Positions 43,366-51,890 are shown, numbered from the stretch's first letter. The stretch: 64,000 nucleotides of DNA from Gulosibacter molinativorax (GCF_003010915.2 NZ_CP028426.1:930001-994000), one strand, 5' to 3'. Made by a program: numbers and translations. The notes: generated from the sequence alone by a model not told the origin.

Positions 43366-44130
43366 AAGATCTGTCCCGGTGATATAGCTGGCGTCCGGAC
43401 CGGTGAGGAAGGCGACCGCGGAGGCGATGTCGTCGGGGGTACCGATCCGCCCCGTGGGGGCGGTGTCGATCATGGCGCGCATCTGGGCCCCGGATTCACC
43501 TGCGAGCTCTTGCTGCCCCATCGGAGTTGATATCACACCGGGACTGACGCTGTTCACCCGTGCCCCGCGCGTGCCCCAGGCGAGGGCGGCGGCTTGGACT
43601 CGGAGTTGATTGGCGCGCTTGGCGATCCCGTAGGCGGTTCCCGGATCCGTGATTGCGGCCAGGAACGGGAGGTTGAGGAGAGCGGAGGTAGGGGTGGTGG
43701 CTAGTTGGGATTCTAGGGTGTCAGGAAGGCGCCCGGCGGACATGGTTCCCGCCATGCTTGCAATCACCACTCCTGCCCCACCGCCGGCGATCACCTGCCC
43801 GAAGGCGTCGAGGAAGTGTGCGACTCCGACCAGATCGACGCGCAGGATCGCGTCCGTAGATGCCTGAGCCGGTGACAATCCCGCGGTGTGTACCGCAGAG
43901 ACCACCGGACCCAGGTTCGCGGCCTGTTCCGCCAAGGCGTGCATGGATTCAGCATCGGTCACATCGACGTGCAGCCGTTCTACCGTAAAACCTTCCCCGG
44001 CAAGGGTGTCCGTGGCTGCGGCGAGGAGATCCTGGTTGATATCGGCAAGTACGATGGTCCGATCGGTGCCGCCGCGGCGTGCGATCGCTTCACCCATTCC
44101 TCCGGCACCGATAACGACGTGAACATTCAT
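43318..44130 (-). CDS. short-chain dehydrogenase/reductase (classical SDR)
   Basis: SDR of 270 aa. The cofactor motif is VIGAGGMGEAIARRGG, the adjacent ADINQD suggests NAD(H), and the catalytic YGIAK (Tyr-x-x-x-Lys) with IASMAG (Ser) is intact. The C-terminal segment TGPDASYITGTDLLVDGG is the usual SDR end. Its 3' end overlaps the B3/4 fragment frame. The oxidised or reduced substrate is unknown. It forms a minus-strand pair with the LLM oxidoreductase after a gap of about 330 bases. Confidence 0.9.
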   Translation of the reverse strand: MNVHVVIGAGGMGEAIARRGGTDRTIVLADINQDLLAAATDTLAGEGFTVERLHVDVTDAESMHALAEQAANLGPVVSAVHTAGLSPAQASTDAILRVDLVGVAHFLDAFGQVIAGGGAGVVIASMAGTMSAGRLPDTLESQLATTPTSALLNLPFLAAITDPGTAYGIAKRANQLRVQAAALAWGTRGARVNSVSPGVISTPMGQQELAGESGAQMRAMIDTAPTGRIGTPDDIASAVAFLTGPDASYITGTDLLVDGGAVAGVRAHMN

Positions 44131-44466
44131 GCGTGACTCCTTCAGACTCGTGATGCTTGTCTCTTGACTAGTTTCTCAACGGCACTCGTGGACCTGCTGA
44201 GTGCGTGTTTACGGGAGGATGCAGTAGTCGCGGGCAACCACCAGTCGATGATCCCCGATAGGAGTCACGGAGAGGATGGCCCCTTCCATCGCTAACTGGT
44301 TTCCATCGGCCGTCCGTCGATCTCTGCCGCCGCGAGGACGTGCGGGGCGAACATCCGTCGCACGGCTATCGGATCCGCGAGCTTCGTCGACGCCTCCGTC
44401 GCTGCTGGCTGCATCCCCTTCTGGATCAGGTTGCTTCCTGCCTTCGCCGAGTCCACCCGCACGGGT
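44131..44466. other. gap with possible NTF2-like gene remnant
   Basis: No intact gene lies in this 336-base gap. On the minus strand two frames that meet near 44295 read AAAEIDGRPMETS and then LAMEGAILSVTPIGDHRLVVARDYC, which together look like the end of a SnoaL/NTF2-like protein. The match is weak and rests on pattern only. Confidence 0.3.
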
Positions 44467-45498
44467 TCATTTCCCCGCGAGGAGGCGTAGGGTCTGTTCC
44501 CGAGCGGGGCTGCGACCAGGCTCGGCCCCGGCAAAGGTGCCAGCACCAGGGTTGATCATGATCTCGTCAACCTCATGCTCTTTCGCAAACGCCTCCAGCT
44601 GGGCTCGCGCGTAGTCGGGAGTGCCGATAACCCAATGCTTGAACTGCTGATCGATAAACGGCTGCTGCTCGTCGGTGATTGGTCGTAGTTCCGCTTCTTC
44701 CACCAGGGGTTGCGGGATTAGAGTGCCGCCGGTGGCGAGCGACAGCATGGTGTGTTTTGAGGGCAGTGCGAGGCGGTGCGCCTCCTCATCGGTATCGCCG
44801 ACTACGACGTTCATGGTGAGGAACACTTCGGGTTTGTCGAGGAACTCTGACGGGCGGAATTCGGACCGGTAGATGTCAAGCGCTTCCGCGGTGCCCGCAC
44901 CAAAGAAGTGATGCCCATACACGTACCGTGCACCCAGTTCTGCCGCCGTCCGCGCCGAGGAAGGGGAGGTTCCCAGCACCCACATGCGCGGGGACGTCAC
45001 AGGCTTCGGGGTAGCGGTCAGGGTGATGGTCTGCTCCCCTGCCTGCACGTCAACGCCTTCAGGACGGAGCATCAGTGCGAGGGTGTGCGCGTCCTGCGGG
45101 AATCGAACCGCCGCCCCATCGTCGCCGCGACCTCCGCGGAGCATGTGGATCGCGACAGGATGTCCGCCTGGCGCACGCCCGAGCCCGAGATCAACCCGTC
45201 CAGGGAACGCCGCCTCGAGCATCGCGAACTGCTCCGCAACTTCATATGGAGCATGGTTAGGCAACAGTACCGCCCCAGACCCGACGCTGATCTGCGTCGT
45301 GGCCGCCGCGATGATTCCCATGAACAGGGCCGGGCTCGTTGATGCGAACGGTTCCAGATGATGCTCCGCGACCCAATATCGTCGGTATCCGAGTTCGTCA
45401 GCAACCGCAGCTAGCCGCCTCGACGCGGTGATCGTGTCCGGGCTGGACTGGTCGGTCCGCAACGGGATCAGGTCAAGAACAGATAGGGCGGGCATCAT
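44467..45498 (-). CDS. LLM-class flavin-dependent oxidoreductase
   Basis: Luciferase-like monooxygenase-fold protein of 343 aa. It begins MPALSVLDLIPLRTDQ and has RRYWVAEHHLEPFASTSPAL, GSGAVLLPNHAPYEVAEQFAML and FPGRVDLGLGRAPGG, the standard FMN-binding regions. GAAGGAG precedes the start. It probably uses FMNH2 or F420 with oxygen or NAD(P)H. Upstream, between it and the divergent SDR-like gene at 45880, lie three candidate MarR sites, so both may be controlled together. Confidence 0.9.
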   Translation of the reverse strand: MMPALSVLDLIPLRTDQSSPDTITASRRLAAVADELGYRRYWVAEHHLEPFASTSPALFMGIIAAATTQISVGSGAVLLPNHAPYEVAEQFAMLEAAFPGRVDLGLGRAPGGHPVAIHMLRGGRGDDGAAVRFPQDAHTLALMLRPEGVDVQAGEQTITLTATPKPVTSPRMWVLGTSPSSARTAAELGARYVYGHHFFGAGTAEALDIYRSEFRPSEFLDKPEVFLTMNVVVGDTDEEAHRLALPSKHTMLSLATGGTLIPQPLVEEAELRPITDEQQPFIDQQFKHWVIGTPDYARAQLEAFAKEHEVDEIMINPGAGTFAGAEPGRSPAREQTLRLLAGK

Positions 45499-45618
45499 CA
45501 GCGAACTCCTTCACAAGCAACGACCCAGGCGCCTTACTGAGAGGCCTGGCTGAACATACTCCGAGCAACGAGCACTCCTTACGCGCCAGTCCACAAACGA
45601 CCTAGCACTTCAAGAATG

Positions 45619-45634
45619 ACTTCACTCATGGAGT
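45619..45634. promoter_or_regulatory. MarR-type operator candidate C
   Basis: ACTTCA-CTCA-TGGAGT, one change from the perfect ACTTCA-N4-TGAAGT. It lies in the 381-base divergent gap between the LLM oxidoreductase and the SDR-like gene at 45880. Confidence 0.5.
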
Positions 45635-45684
45635 CAATAATAGTCCGTCACACGGCCGCGATCTCCAGCAATCTTCAGGATTAC

Positions 45685-45700
45685 GCTTCAAGCGTGAACT
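45685..45700. promoter_or_regulatory. MarR-type operator candidate D
   Basis: GCTTCA-AGCG-TGAACT, two changes from the perfect palindrome. It is 25 bases (center to center) from site E. Confidence 0.5.
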
Positions 45701-45709
45701 CATGAAATG

Positions 45710-45725
45710 ACTTCATGCTTGAAGT
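45710..45725. promoter_or_regulatory. MarR-type operator candidate E (perfect)
   Basis: ACTTCA-TGCT-TGAAGT is a perfect palindrome, upstream of the SDR-like gene at 45880. The rest of the gap 45499-45879 shows no other feature. Confidence 0.6.
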
Positions 45726-45879
45726 ATTGTCAGTTGTGGTGAGCGAGTCTCATCCACGTTCGGGAGGCCCGACGCCCACCGAAGATCAGGCGCAGAGGTC
45801 GGGCATGTGCGATGCATTGCTAGCTCTGACCCACTGTGCCGATTACGTGTTCAGCAGTTCGTGAAGGAGCTTTCTTCTA

Positions 45880-46554
45880 ATGTCCACCATCGCTATCGTC
45901 GGAGCCGGTCGCGGCCTCGGCTTGTCTATTGCCAAGGTCTTCGGTCGCAACGGATTCGACGTCGCCCTTATCTCTCTGTTTCCCGACGAGCTCGACGAGC
46001 TGGTCTTGACGCTCAAGGAGGAAGGGATCACTTCAGCCGGATTCCCCGCCGATGTCACCGATCGTGACCAACTGGTGATGGCATTGGAGGCGGCGAAGGA
46101 GCGGTTCGGACGGATCGACGTCCTCGAGTATTCTCCGTATGCAGGGCTCGATATCTCCGATCCGACCCAGCTGACCGTTGACGCGGCCCGCGGCCACATT
46201 GAGACGATCTTGTACGGCGCGATCGCCGCCGTCGAAACGGTACTCCCAGAGATGCGGGCGTCCGGCTCCGGTACGCTGCTGTTCACCACCGGCGGCGGGG
46301 CCATCAATCCGTACCCGTTCCTGGCCTCCACCAACATCGCTCAGGCCGGGCTGCGGAACTGGGTGTACAACCTTCACCAGGTGCTTGCTGAGCATGGCGT
46401 CCACGTCGGTAATGTCGCAATCAACGTCGCGATCGGCGATCACCACCCGGACGATGTCCCCCACGCGCACCCGGACCAGATCGCTCCACTCTACTGGGAG
46501 CACCACACTACGCGCACGGCGCCGGAGGCGCTCTTCCCCGCACAGAGGGCTTAA
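45880..46554 (+). CDS. atypical SDR-fold protein (paralogue 1)
   Basis: Rossmann-fold SDR relative of 224 aa. The nucleotide motif IAIVGAGRGLGLSIAKVFG is normal, but where SDRs have Ser...Tyr-x-x-x-Lys this protein reads FTTGGGAINPYPFLASTNIAQAGLRNW, without the Tyr-Lys pair. A paralogue with the same change lies at 47611-48291. The protein binds a nucleotide but may not be a normal dehydrogenase. It follows three MarR-type sites and ends at a very strong hairpin (46560-46610). Confidence 0.85.
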   Translation: MSTIAIVGAGRGLGLSIAKVFGRNGFDVALISLFPDELDELVLTLKEEGITSAGFPADVTDRDQLVMALEAAKERFGRIDVLEYSPYAGLDISDPTQLTVDAARGHIETILYGAIAAVETVLPEMRASGSGTLLFTTGGGAINPYPFLASTNIAQAGLRNWVYNLHQVLAEHGVHVGNVAINVAIGDHHPDDVPHAHPDQIAPLYWEHHTTRTAPEALFPAQRA

Positions 46555-46559
46555 CCGGT

Positions 46560-46610
46560 AAGAGAGTAGGGGGTGGGGTGGCACGATGCCACCCCACCCC
46601 CTACTCTCTT
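46560..46610 (+). terminator. exceptionally long perfect hairpin terminator
   Basis: Twenty-four-base arms (46560-46583 and 46587-46610, core GTAGGGGGTGGGGTGGCA) pair perfectly around a three-base loop, just six bases after the SDR stop. The plus-strand tail CTCTCTTCCAG is pyrimidine-rich. It can also act on the minus strand. Confidence 0.8.
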
Positions 46611-46711
46611 CCAGCATGACACATGGATGAAGCCGCGGAAGTACTGACCACTGGGCTGATCCTGCTCACGGGCGTATCGCCACCCCGTGGGATCAGTTTC
46701 CTGGGCGGCGA

Positions 46712-47581
46712 CTACGCGTGTCGGCTCACTCGTTGAGTAACCGGCGCCATTCCGGGGCGTGTTCCGACAATGTCGGCTGAACGCCGGACTGTCTCGTCAG
46801 TGATCGTCGCCTCGAGGTCGATTGGGGTACGCTGGTCGAAGTTGCCGGGTCTATTCCAGTACGCCGCGGTGTTCCAGGCCGCACCGTCGACGGCTTCGAC
46901 CACGTTGTACGCTGACTTCTCTATGGAGTTCAGCACCAGAGGGCCGAGCACGGCGGTGCCCGCACGCATATACCAAGGTGATTCGCGCATGATGTCGGTC
47001 TTTGCCGCGCCGGCGTTGATCACAGCGGTGGAGAATCCTGACTCGGTGCGTGCCAGGTGCGCCGCATAGTGGTGGTTGGCGACCTGGATTGGCAGCCGCA
47101 TCTTCGCAAAGTTGAACGGCTCATACTGGGGGAAGTCCGAGTAGTCGATCACCGTATCTACCGGTACTTTTGCGGTCATCATGACCACCCGGGGGTCATC
47201 CGACTTACGCAGGGCCGGCAGCAGAAGTTCGGTGAGGTGATAGCGGCTGAGGTAGCTGACCGCGAACATGGGGTGCAGCCCATCAGCAGTTCGCTCGTCA
47301 CGAGTCATCAGCACGCCGGTGGTGTGCACCACCGCGTCCCACCGGTCGCTAAGCTCTCCCAGGGTCGCTGCTGCTTCGCGGACTCCGACGTGGGTGGATA
47401 GGTCGGCCTTCACGAACCTCACCTGGCCCCGCTGCCCGGAGGGGAATGAGCCGAGGGCCCGGTTCCCTTTTTCTGCATCTCGTCCAAGCAGGGTGAGATG
47501 GTGTCCGCGCGAGGCGAGGGTGCGGGCGACATGCAGACCGATGCCGCTGTTGCCGCCCGCAATGAGAATGCTCTTCGACAC
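46712..47581 (-). CDS. SDR-type oxidoreductase (extended, 289 aa)
   Basis: SDR of 289 aa beginning at a GTG (47581) with AAGGGA before it. The cofactor motif is LIAGGNSGIGLHVARTLA; VVMMTAK follows, and the region NHHYAAHLARTESG holds a YAAHL in place of the usual Tyr-x-x-x-Lys, so the lysine is absent. VINAGAAKTDIM is typical for the family. It follows the SDR-like gene at 47611 by about 30 bases in one operon with it. The function is probably reduction of a ketone or quinone-like compound, but the changed motif leaves this open. Confidence 0.82.
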   Translation of the reverse strand: MSKSILIAGGNSGIGLHVARTLASRGHHLTLLGRDAEKGNRALGSFPSGQRGQVRFVKADLSTHVGVREAAATLGELSDRWDAVVHTTGVLMTRDERTADGLHPMFAVSYLSRYHLTELLLPALRKSDDPRVVMMTAKVPVDTVIDYSDFPQYEPFNFAKMRLPIQVANHHYAAHLARTESGFSTAVINAGAAKTDIMRESPWYMRAGTAVLGPLVLNSIEKSAYNVVEAVDGAAWNTAAYWNRPGNFDQRTPIDLEATITDETVRRSADIVGTRPGMAPVTQRVSRHA

Positions 47582-47610
47582 GCAAGTCCCTTCGATTAAG
47601 TTGCCGTCGG

Positions 47611-48291
47611 TCACTGACCGTCAGGGTGACTGGTGACGAGTTCCTCGACACGGTCGCGATTGCGATGCAGGTTCCAGTACACCTGGGCGATGTCGTCGGG
47701 GTCGCGGTGAGGAACCCCTTCGGGAGCAACAGCACCAATGAACACGTTGATCGCAACGGTGGCGACATGGACGCCCTTGTCCGCGATCACGTTATGGAGG
47801 TTGTGTGCAAAGTTCCGGAGCCCGGCCTGCGCTGCGTTAGTCGCGGCCAGCATCGGATAGGGATTGATCGCGCCGCCGCCGGTGGTGAACAGGATCGTCC
47901 CGCTGCCGCGCTCCACCATGCCAGGGAGTACCGCTTGGACGGCGGCGATGCCACCGATCAGGTTCGTCTCCAACTCCGGGATGAGGTTTTCGACGGTGAC
48001 CTGGTCGGGGTGAATCTGCTGCAGCCCGCTGTAGGGGGAGAATTCCAGTACGTCAATCCCTCCAAACTCGGCGCCGGCCGCAGCGAGCGCTGCGCTAAGG
48101 GCGTGCGTATCGCGGACGTCGGCCGGGAACGCGGCTGCACTGATGCCTGCTGCTCCAAGCTCGCCGACGAGGTCGGAAAGCTTGTCCGGGTTGCGGGCGA
48201 TGAGCGCCACGTCGAACCCTTCGCGTCCGAAGGTGAATGCGAGGGAGCGGCCGAGGCCGGGGCCCGCACCGATGATTGCAATTGTGGGCAT
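47611..48291 (-). CDS. atypical SDR-fold protein (paralogue 2)
   Basis: Rossmann-fold protein of 226 aa, clearly a paralogue of 45880-46554 (IAIIGAGPGLGRSLAFTFG; FSPYSGLQQIHPDQVTV; FTTGGGAINPYPMLAATNAA). As in that protein, the Tyr-x-x-x-Lys site reads ATNAAQAG with neither catalytic residue. The conservation of the changed stretch between the two copies suggests a real function other than classical hydride transfer. It is followed by the 289-aa SDR. Confidence 0.85.
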   Translation of the reverse strand: MPTIAIIGAGPGLGRSLAFTFGREGFDVALIARNPDKLSDLVGELGAAGISAAAFPADVRDTHALSAALAAAGAEFGGIDVLEFSPYSGLQQIHPDQVTVENLIPELETNLIGGIAAVQAVLPGMVERGSGTILFTTGGGAINPYPMLAATNAAQAGLRNFAHNLHNVIADKGVHVATVAINVFIGAVAPEGVPHRDPDDIAQVYWNLHRNRDRVEELVTSHPDGQ

Positions 48292-48391
48292 AAGAGAGTC
48301 TCCTACTCATGAAACGGGTGGATTATGGCGTGCGGGCGCACGCCAGGAACCGGCCGACTAGGTATCGACCGGAAGATAAGAGAAGAGGAGC

Positions 48392-48916
48392 CTATTCCGC
48401 GGTGTGTGCGGGCAGGCTCGGGAGTCGACCCTGAGCGCATGCACCGTCGGGGTCGATGACGCTGAGGATGCGGCGGGAGATCTCGCCCGCCTGTTTCTGC
48501 TGGCCCTTCGTCAATGGGGAGAACACTGAGCGACGTACTTCATCGGTGTATGCCGGGGCGGCCTCGATGACTTTCCCAGCGCCTTCGCTGGTCAACTCCG
48601 CAAGGGTGTAGCGACCGTCGGCAGGGTCAGGCCGGCGGGTGATCCATCCTTTCCTCTCAAGCCTGCCGGCCGCGTTTGACAGTCGCGTGAGACTGCTCGC
48701 GATCAGGTCGGCGACTTCACTCATCCGGCGGGTGCGCTCCGGGGAACGAATCAGGGTCGCGAGCACCATGAACTCGAAGTGACTGATACCCGCGTCTCGC
48801 TGCATCCGCGCGTCCAGCACCGCGGGCAACCGGATCAGCAGATAAGCCAACGCATCCCAGGTGTCCTGTTCGTCTGGTTCAAGCATCTCGAACCCCTGAC
48901 CGCACTCCACATCCAT
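48392..48916 (-). CDS. MarR-family transcriptional regulator
   Basis: Winged-helix regulator of about 174 aa. The HTH reads FEFMVLATLIRSPERTRRMSE, with recognition helix DLIASSLTRLSNAAGRLERKG and wing DPADGRYTLAELT. A GGAGGG precedes ATG 48916. It lies directly behind the SnoaL-like gene in one transcription unit, whose promoter region contains a perfect ACTTCA-N4-TGAAGT site (49421). The same palindrome occurs beside the DoxX, LLM, SDR and 62.6-kb SDR genes. It is the best candidate for the protein that reads these sites. The inducing ligand is unknown. Confidence 0.9.
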   Translation of the reverse strand: MDVECGQGFEMLEPDEQDTWDALAYLLIRLPAVLDARMQRDAGISHFEFMVLATLIRSPERTRRMSEVADLIASSLTRLSNAAGRLERKGWITRRPDPADGRYTLAELTSEGAGKVIEAAPAYTDEVRRSVFSPLTKGQQKQAGEISRRILSVIDPDGACAQGRLPSLPAHTAE

Positions 48917-48954
48917 GGCTTCGCTGTCCCTCCGTTTTCGCGTATTGATCGCTG

Positions 48955-49368
48955 TCATCCTTGCATGGGTGGGATTGCTCCGAGCTTGTTCATGAGACCG
49001 AACACGTCTGCCTCCACCCACCGTTCCTCGATCCGCCCGTCAACTACACGGTCGATCACGACTGCGGTGAAAGCAATATCGGCGCCCGTGGGTTCAAGAC
49101 CCATCCAACTGTTCTGGAAAGTACCCCGCCAAGACCACCGGGTCGCGACTTTCTCGCCCTCGGCAATCTGCTCCTCAACGGTAATCCGCGCATCCGGAAC
49201 TGCGGCGATCAGCACCGACTCCGTCTGTTGGAAATCATCTGCAGTGCTCACCGATCCGCCTGGACCGTGCAGCACAAATCCGTCCGCGAACAGTTCCACT
49301 GCGGCACCCAAGTCCGGGTATCGAGCATAGAACTCCCGGACTACACCTTTGCTTGGACTTTCAGCCAT
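48955..49368 (-). CDS. SnoaL/NTF2-like protein
   Basis: Protein of 137 aa with the NTF2-like cone fold of the SnoaL group. Motifs are VVREFYARYPDLGAAVELF, DDFQQTESVLIAAVPDARIT and ATRWSWRGTFQNSWMGLEPT, ending WVEADVFGLMNKLGAI. The ATG at 49368 has GGAGAGG eight bases upstream. Members act as cyclases, isomerases or binding proteins; the exact role is unknown. It is the first gene before the MarR regulator, and the MarR-type site at 49421-49436 lies about 50 bases upstream. Confidence 0.85.
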   Translation of the reverse strand: MAESPSKGVVREFYARYPDLGAAVELFADGFVLHGPGGSVSTADDFQQTESVLIAAVPDARITVEEQIAEGEKVATRWSWRGTFQNSWMGLEPTGADIAFTAVVIDRVVDGRIEERWVEADVFGLMNKLGAIPPMQG

Positions 49369-49420
49369 CACAGCCACCTCTCCAGGTTGACATCACTCTC
49401 TTCTCCCACGACTGTATCAC

Positions 49421-49436
49421 TTCATCAGTGAAGTAA
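49421..49436. promoter_or_regulatory. MarR-type operator candidate F (perfect)
   Basis: ACTTCA-TCAG-TGAAGT is a perfect palindrome, about 50 bases before the SnoaL-marR unit, in the right place for autoregulation. Confidence 0.65.
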
Positions 49437-49631
49437 CCTGAGCGTACAAACCCGGCACCTTGAGCAATGCGCGTGTGCCGCCCTCAGAGTTCAACAAGGA
49501 GGCAACTAGGAAGAGAAGCGCACCCTCGCCCAGAACCACCGAAACTGGCTGGCTCGTGGCGATCAGAGCGGATTTTTTCCAGAGACCTCAGGGCTCGATC
49601 GTGGTTGCCCCAGGCGGGCTAGTCTGTTGTC

Positions 49632-50309
49632 ATGTCGGTCTCCGAGTTATCCGCTAGCACTCAGGACTATCTGAAGGCCGTGTGGGCGTTGGCGGAGTGG
49701 TCGGAGACCCCGGTGACGCCGAAGCTGATGGCGGATCGGATGGGGTTGAAGCTCTCCTCGGTGTCGGATGCGGTTCGGAAGCTCACCGAGCAGGGCCTTC
49801 TCGAGCACGCTCCGTACGGTGCGGTGACGTTGACCGAGGAAGGGCAGGTCCATGCGATCGCGATGGTGCGTCGGCATCGTCTGATCGAGACGTTCCTCGT
49901 GGAAACGCTCGGGTACCGGTGGGATCAGGTGCATGACGAGGCCGAGACGCTCGAGCACGCCGTGTCCGATTTCATGATCGACCGTCTCGCCGAGCTTCTC
50001 GGGCATCCTGACCGTGATCCGCACGGTGACCCCATCCCCTCTGCGGACGGCAGAGTGACACGCCCCAACGCGATCCACTTGACCAGGCTGATGCCGGGGC
50101 AGCGGGCGCGGGTGGAGCGGATCTCCGACGATGATCCGCAGTTGCTGCAGTTCTTCGCGGAGAACGGGATCCGATACGGCACCGTGCTCGAAGCACACCC
50201 GAGCACCCCCTATTCAGAGGCGATCGAGGTGCGTGTCGAGGGTCGGACAGAGAGGCTCGCGCTGGGGCGCGCAGCTACCGATGCGGTCTGGGTGGAGGCA
50301 CTGGCCTGA
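49632..50309 (+). CDS. mntR: DtxR/MntR-type manganese-responsive regulator
   Basis: Metal-dependent repressor of 225 aa: HTH (MADRMGLKLSSVSDAVRKLTE), dimerisation/metal domain and a C-terminal SH3/FeoA-like domain. The site-1 ligands His82, Glu86 and His101 and the site-2 ligands Glu108 and His109 are intact. The position of the iron-type cysteine (DtxR Cys102) is Glu105, as in manganese-sensing MntR, so it probably responds to Mn. There is no ribosome site before the ATG and a TAGTCT lies six bases upstream, so the mRNA may be leaderless. It converges with the manganese-transport operon, its likely target. Confidence 0.9.
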   Translation: MSVSELSASTQDYLKAVWALAEWSETPVTPKLMADRMGLKLSSVSDAVRKLTEQGLLEHAPYGAVTLTEEGQVHAIAMVRRHRLIETFLVETLGYRWDQVHDEAETLEHAVSDFMIDRLAELLGHPDRDPHGDPIPSADGRVTRPNAIHLTRLMPGQRARVERISDDDPQLLQFFAENGIRYGTVLEAHPSTPYSEAIEVRVEGRTERLALGRAATDAVWVEALA

Positions 50310-50995
50310 GCCGGGTTCTGGTGTTCCTTCCCGTCCGATCTTGCGGTGAAGATTCGGTAGGCGGCCTGGACTCCGATCGTGTGCGCCGTGTTGTTGCATA
50401 TCAAGCTGATCACCCCGGTCGCGTGATCCATCTGCTCGACGCGAACAACTCGCCCTGGGGTGAGGCCGAGGGCATCGAAGCGGTCGAGTAGTGCGGGGTC
50501 GGTATCGGAGACGCGCAGGATCTCAAGCTCCACACCGCTGCGCTGTTCGCTCAACGGACGGCCCTGCCGTACGGTCGATTCGCCGGTTCCGGGTATCGGG
50601 TTACCGTACGGGTCGGTCTGCGGTGAGCCCGCGACCGCGTGGAGGCGGTTCGCAAGGTCGTCGTGGAGCACCGGCAGGAGCCCATCGGCTTCTCTGGCGA
50701 CCTCCGGCCAGGGGTAGTCGAGCACCTGGTACAGGAACGCGCGGGCGATGCGGTTGTGTCGCACCACTGCGAGGGCGAGCTGTTCACCCTTGAGGGTGAG
50801 TTCGATCGGCCCGTAAGGTTTGTGCCGGATCAGCCGCGCGTCCGCGAGCGAGCGAACGGTCTGCGAAACCGTCGCGGGCGCCTTCGCGAGCCGCTCGGTG
50901 AGCGCCGTGACGCCGACGCGGACGCGTTCTTCATGCTGCAGGATCCAGATCGCCTTGAGATAGGGAATGATCGTGGCACCACGCGGGGTCGGCAC
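50210..50995 (-). CDS. DtxR-family protein without metal ligands
   Basis: DtxR homologue of 261 aa starting at a GTG (50995) with AAGGAG before it. The HTH (VTALTERLAKAPATVSQTVRSL) and C-terminal SH3-like domain (GVELEILRVSDTDPALLDRF) are present. Of six ligand positions only His80 remains: Ala84, Ala100, Asp104, Leu107 and Pro108 stand where the Mn regulator has Glu, His, Glu, Glu, His. It is the last gene of the transport operon, ten bases after the second permease. Its final 33 residues read through 100 bases of the convergent mntR gene. It may bind DNA without metal, sense something else, or form heterodimers. Confidence 0.87.
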   Translation of the reverse strand: MPTPRGATIIPYLKAIWILQHEERVRVGVTALTERLAKAPATVSQTVRSLADARLIRHKPYGPIELTLKGEQLALAVVRHNRIARAFLYQVLDYPWPEVAREADGLLPVLHDDLANRLHAVAGSPQTDPYGNPIPGTGESTVRQGRPLSEQRSGVELEILRVSDTDPALLDRFDALGLTPGRVVRVEQMDHATGVISLICNNTAHTIGVQAAYRIFTARSDGKEHQNPAQASASTQTASVAARPSASLSVRPSTRTSIASE

Positions 50996-51005
50996 GGGGG
51001 CTCCT

Positions 51006-51890
51006 TCACTGTGACGCCGCCACTGCATGTTCACGCACGTTGCGATTGCGCCGCTGCCGCAGCCGCGTGGCCACAAGCACGACGCCGAACACGAGTCCGT
51101 AGAACACCGACATGCCTGCGCTGGTGGCCGCGTCGAGCACGTACGCGAGCCAGAATCCGGCGAGTGCTCCGGCGACGGCGATGCCGGTGGTGAGGGCGAT
51201 CATGACCGACAGCCGGGTGCTGAGTAGGTAGGCGGTCGCGGCCGGTACGACGACGAGTGCGATGACGAGGATCGCGCCTGCCGCGTTGAACGCGGCGGTG
51301 ACGGTGACCGAGACGAGGAACATGAATGCGGTGTTCAAGAGGCCTGATCTGATGCCGAGGCTGGTCGCGAACTGGGCGTCGAAGGTCGTGACTTTCAGCT
51401 TCGCGTAGAACAGGCCGAGGAACGCCAGGTTCACGAGGAGCACGGCGAGCATCACGTACAGGTAGACGGGCCCCCAGGATGCTCCGCCGATGATGAGTTG
51501 CTGCCAGGCTGCGAGGTTGAGGTCGCCCACGAGCACGGCATGGGTGTCGAGGTGGACGTTCGCGAAGTTCAGGGTGACGAGGATTACGCCGCCGCTGAAC
51601 AGCGCCGGGAAGATCAGCCCCTGCGAGGCGTCGCCGGTCAGGAGCCCGGTGCGGGAGAGCCACTCGCTGCCGAGCACCACGATGAGGCCGGCGAGGGCGG
51701 CGCCGAGGATGAGCAGCGGGGAGTCGAGGTTGTGGGCGAAGAAGTAGCCGACGACGATACCGGGGAGCACGGCGTGGCTGATGGCGTCGACGAGCATGGA
51801 GTTTTTGCGCAGGACGACGAACACGCCCGGGAGGGCGCAGGCGAGGGCGGTGACGACGGCGAGTAGCGTGGTGCCGAGGACGAAGCTCAT
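51006..51890 (-). CDS. metal ABC transporter permease 2 (ABC-3 family)
   Basis: Permease of 294 aa in the ABC-3 family for Mn/Zn/Fe uptake, with about eight membrane segments. It opens with LALLAVVTALACALPG-like hydrophobic sequence and VVLRKNSMLVDAISHAVLPGIVVG, the hallmark ISHAVLPG being intact. The coupling region is LVVVPAATAYLLSTRLS. ATG 51890 overlaps the stop of the first permease (ATGA). It is one of two different ABC-3 permeases that presumably form a heterodimer, as in SitCD systems. Confidence 0.9.
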   Translation of the reverse strand: MSFVLGTTLLAVVTALACALPGVFVVLRKNSMLVDAISHAVLPGIVVGYFFAHNLDSPLLILGAALAGLIVVLGSEWLSRTGLLTGDASQGLIFPALFSGGVILVTLNFANVHLDTHAVLVGDLNLAAWQQLIIGGASWGPVYLYVMLAVLLVNLAFLGLFYAKLKVTTFDAQFATSLGIRSGLLNTAFMFLVSVTVTAAFNAAGAILVIALVVVPAATAYLLSTRLSVMIALTTGIAVAGALAGFWLAYVLDAATSAGMSVFYGLVFGVVLVATRLRQRRNRNVREHAVAASQ

